From Trogon surrucura (taxonomy: Eukaryota; Chordata; Aves; Trogoniformes; Trogonidae), in assembly GCA_020746105.1 (NCBI GenBank), contig CM036624.1:3095562-3159561 (forward strand): a DNA stretch of 64,000 nucleotides, read 5' to 3'. The notes under the pieces are model-generated. The model saw only the letters and a list, made by a program, of their open reading frames with translations, searched no databases and was not told where the DNA came from. The position numbers were made by a program, and so were the translations under genes. Shown here piece by piece: positions 63,655 to 64,000 of this stretch; the stretch's first letter is position 1; each line of letters opens with the position of its first letter.

Positions 63655-64000
63655 AGCAGGTTCAAATCATTGGTTTTGTTACCTTATGTGTTGCTGTAGA
63701 CACAAGCTAATTCCCTCCTTACATGGGATGCAAGATGCCATCATTATATCTTCAAATCTAAGCACTTCTTTTACTCACTTGAGCAACATGAATGCATCTA
63801 AAGACTACAATCCGTAATAGAGTTGCCCCTCATACTGTATATACACACATCACCACAGCAAAAGCATTTCAACAGATACAACATCATCAGACAGCCAGAT
63901 CGTATCCTTTCTCTTCAACAATTACAGCACTACTGCACACAGTGAAACAGAAACATCTGGAATTCTACTCTCTCGAGGGCAGCTGGGTCTGCACTGCTAC
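63655..64000. other. non-coding DNA at window end
   Basis: Nothing recognised. Confidence 0.5.

Noticed and set aside
1..64000. CRISPR arrays, operons, phage or bacterial defence systems
   Set aside because: The window is vertebrate nuclear DNA; no regularly spaced repeats, ribosome binding sites or long contiguous frames are present.

Overview
The window looks like avian nuclear DNA, most likely from a songbird or other passerine. The evidence is three 5'-truncated CR1 LINE fragments with the bird-type 3' end (about 8717-8794 minus, 46335-46698 plus, 63240-63654 plus). A fourth element at 508-693 joins an isoleucine-tRNA-like head to a CR1 tail. I know that fusion as the passerine SINE class first described in zebra finch. 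The base composition is AT-rich, homopolymer runs are common, and there are no bacterial operons, ribosome binding sites or long reading frames.

I find no gene I can name. The longest ATG- or TTG-started frames are about 100-140 codons, which is what chance gives in 64 kb, and none shows a recognisable complete domain. Recognised retroelements cover only about 1 kb. A repeat-poor, gene-poor, AT-rich stretch with one large CpG-rich block suggests intron or intergenic DNA around a regulated vertebrate gene, but that is inference.

Layout. 1-2.3 kb: a possible half-zinc-finger exon (226-291), the tRNA/CR1 SINE (508-693), and a ~160 bp sequence directly abutting the SINE that recurs 1405 bp downstream (694-858 and 2099-2258). 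2.3-26.8 kb: mostly featureless AT-rich DNA with a cluster of TAAT cores (6863-7040), an isolated GC-rich block (14790-15010), a moderately CpG-bearing block ending in poly-A (18765-19255) and a C23 run (20257-20279). 26.8-29.3 kb: a possible 34-nt exon, then the only substantial CpG-rich, promoter-like interval of the window (core 28.8-29.3 kb). 32 kb: a possible exon with a perfect AAG|GTAAGT donor. 34.8-35.3 kb: a G-quadruplex-like tract and an octamer site. 46.3 kb: CR1. 52.7 kb and 56.0 kb: two plus-strand exon candidates, each with a polypyrimidine acceptor, one open frame and a good donor. 62.7 kb: a 14-bp perfect inverted repeat overlapping a second palindrome. 63.2 kb: CR1.

The exon candidates are all on the plus strand and could belong to one spliced transcript, possibly non-coding, starting near the CpG-rich block. 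Neighbouring phases (52733-52827 into 55970-56083) do not join in frame, so a single protein made by simple splicing of these pieces is not supported. No multi-gene system is visible, and I claim none.
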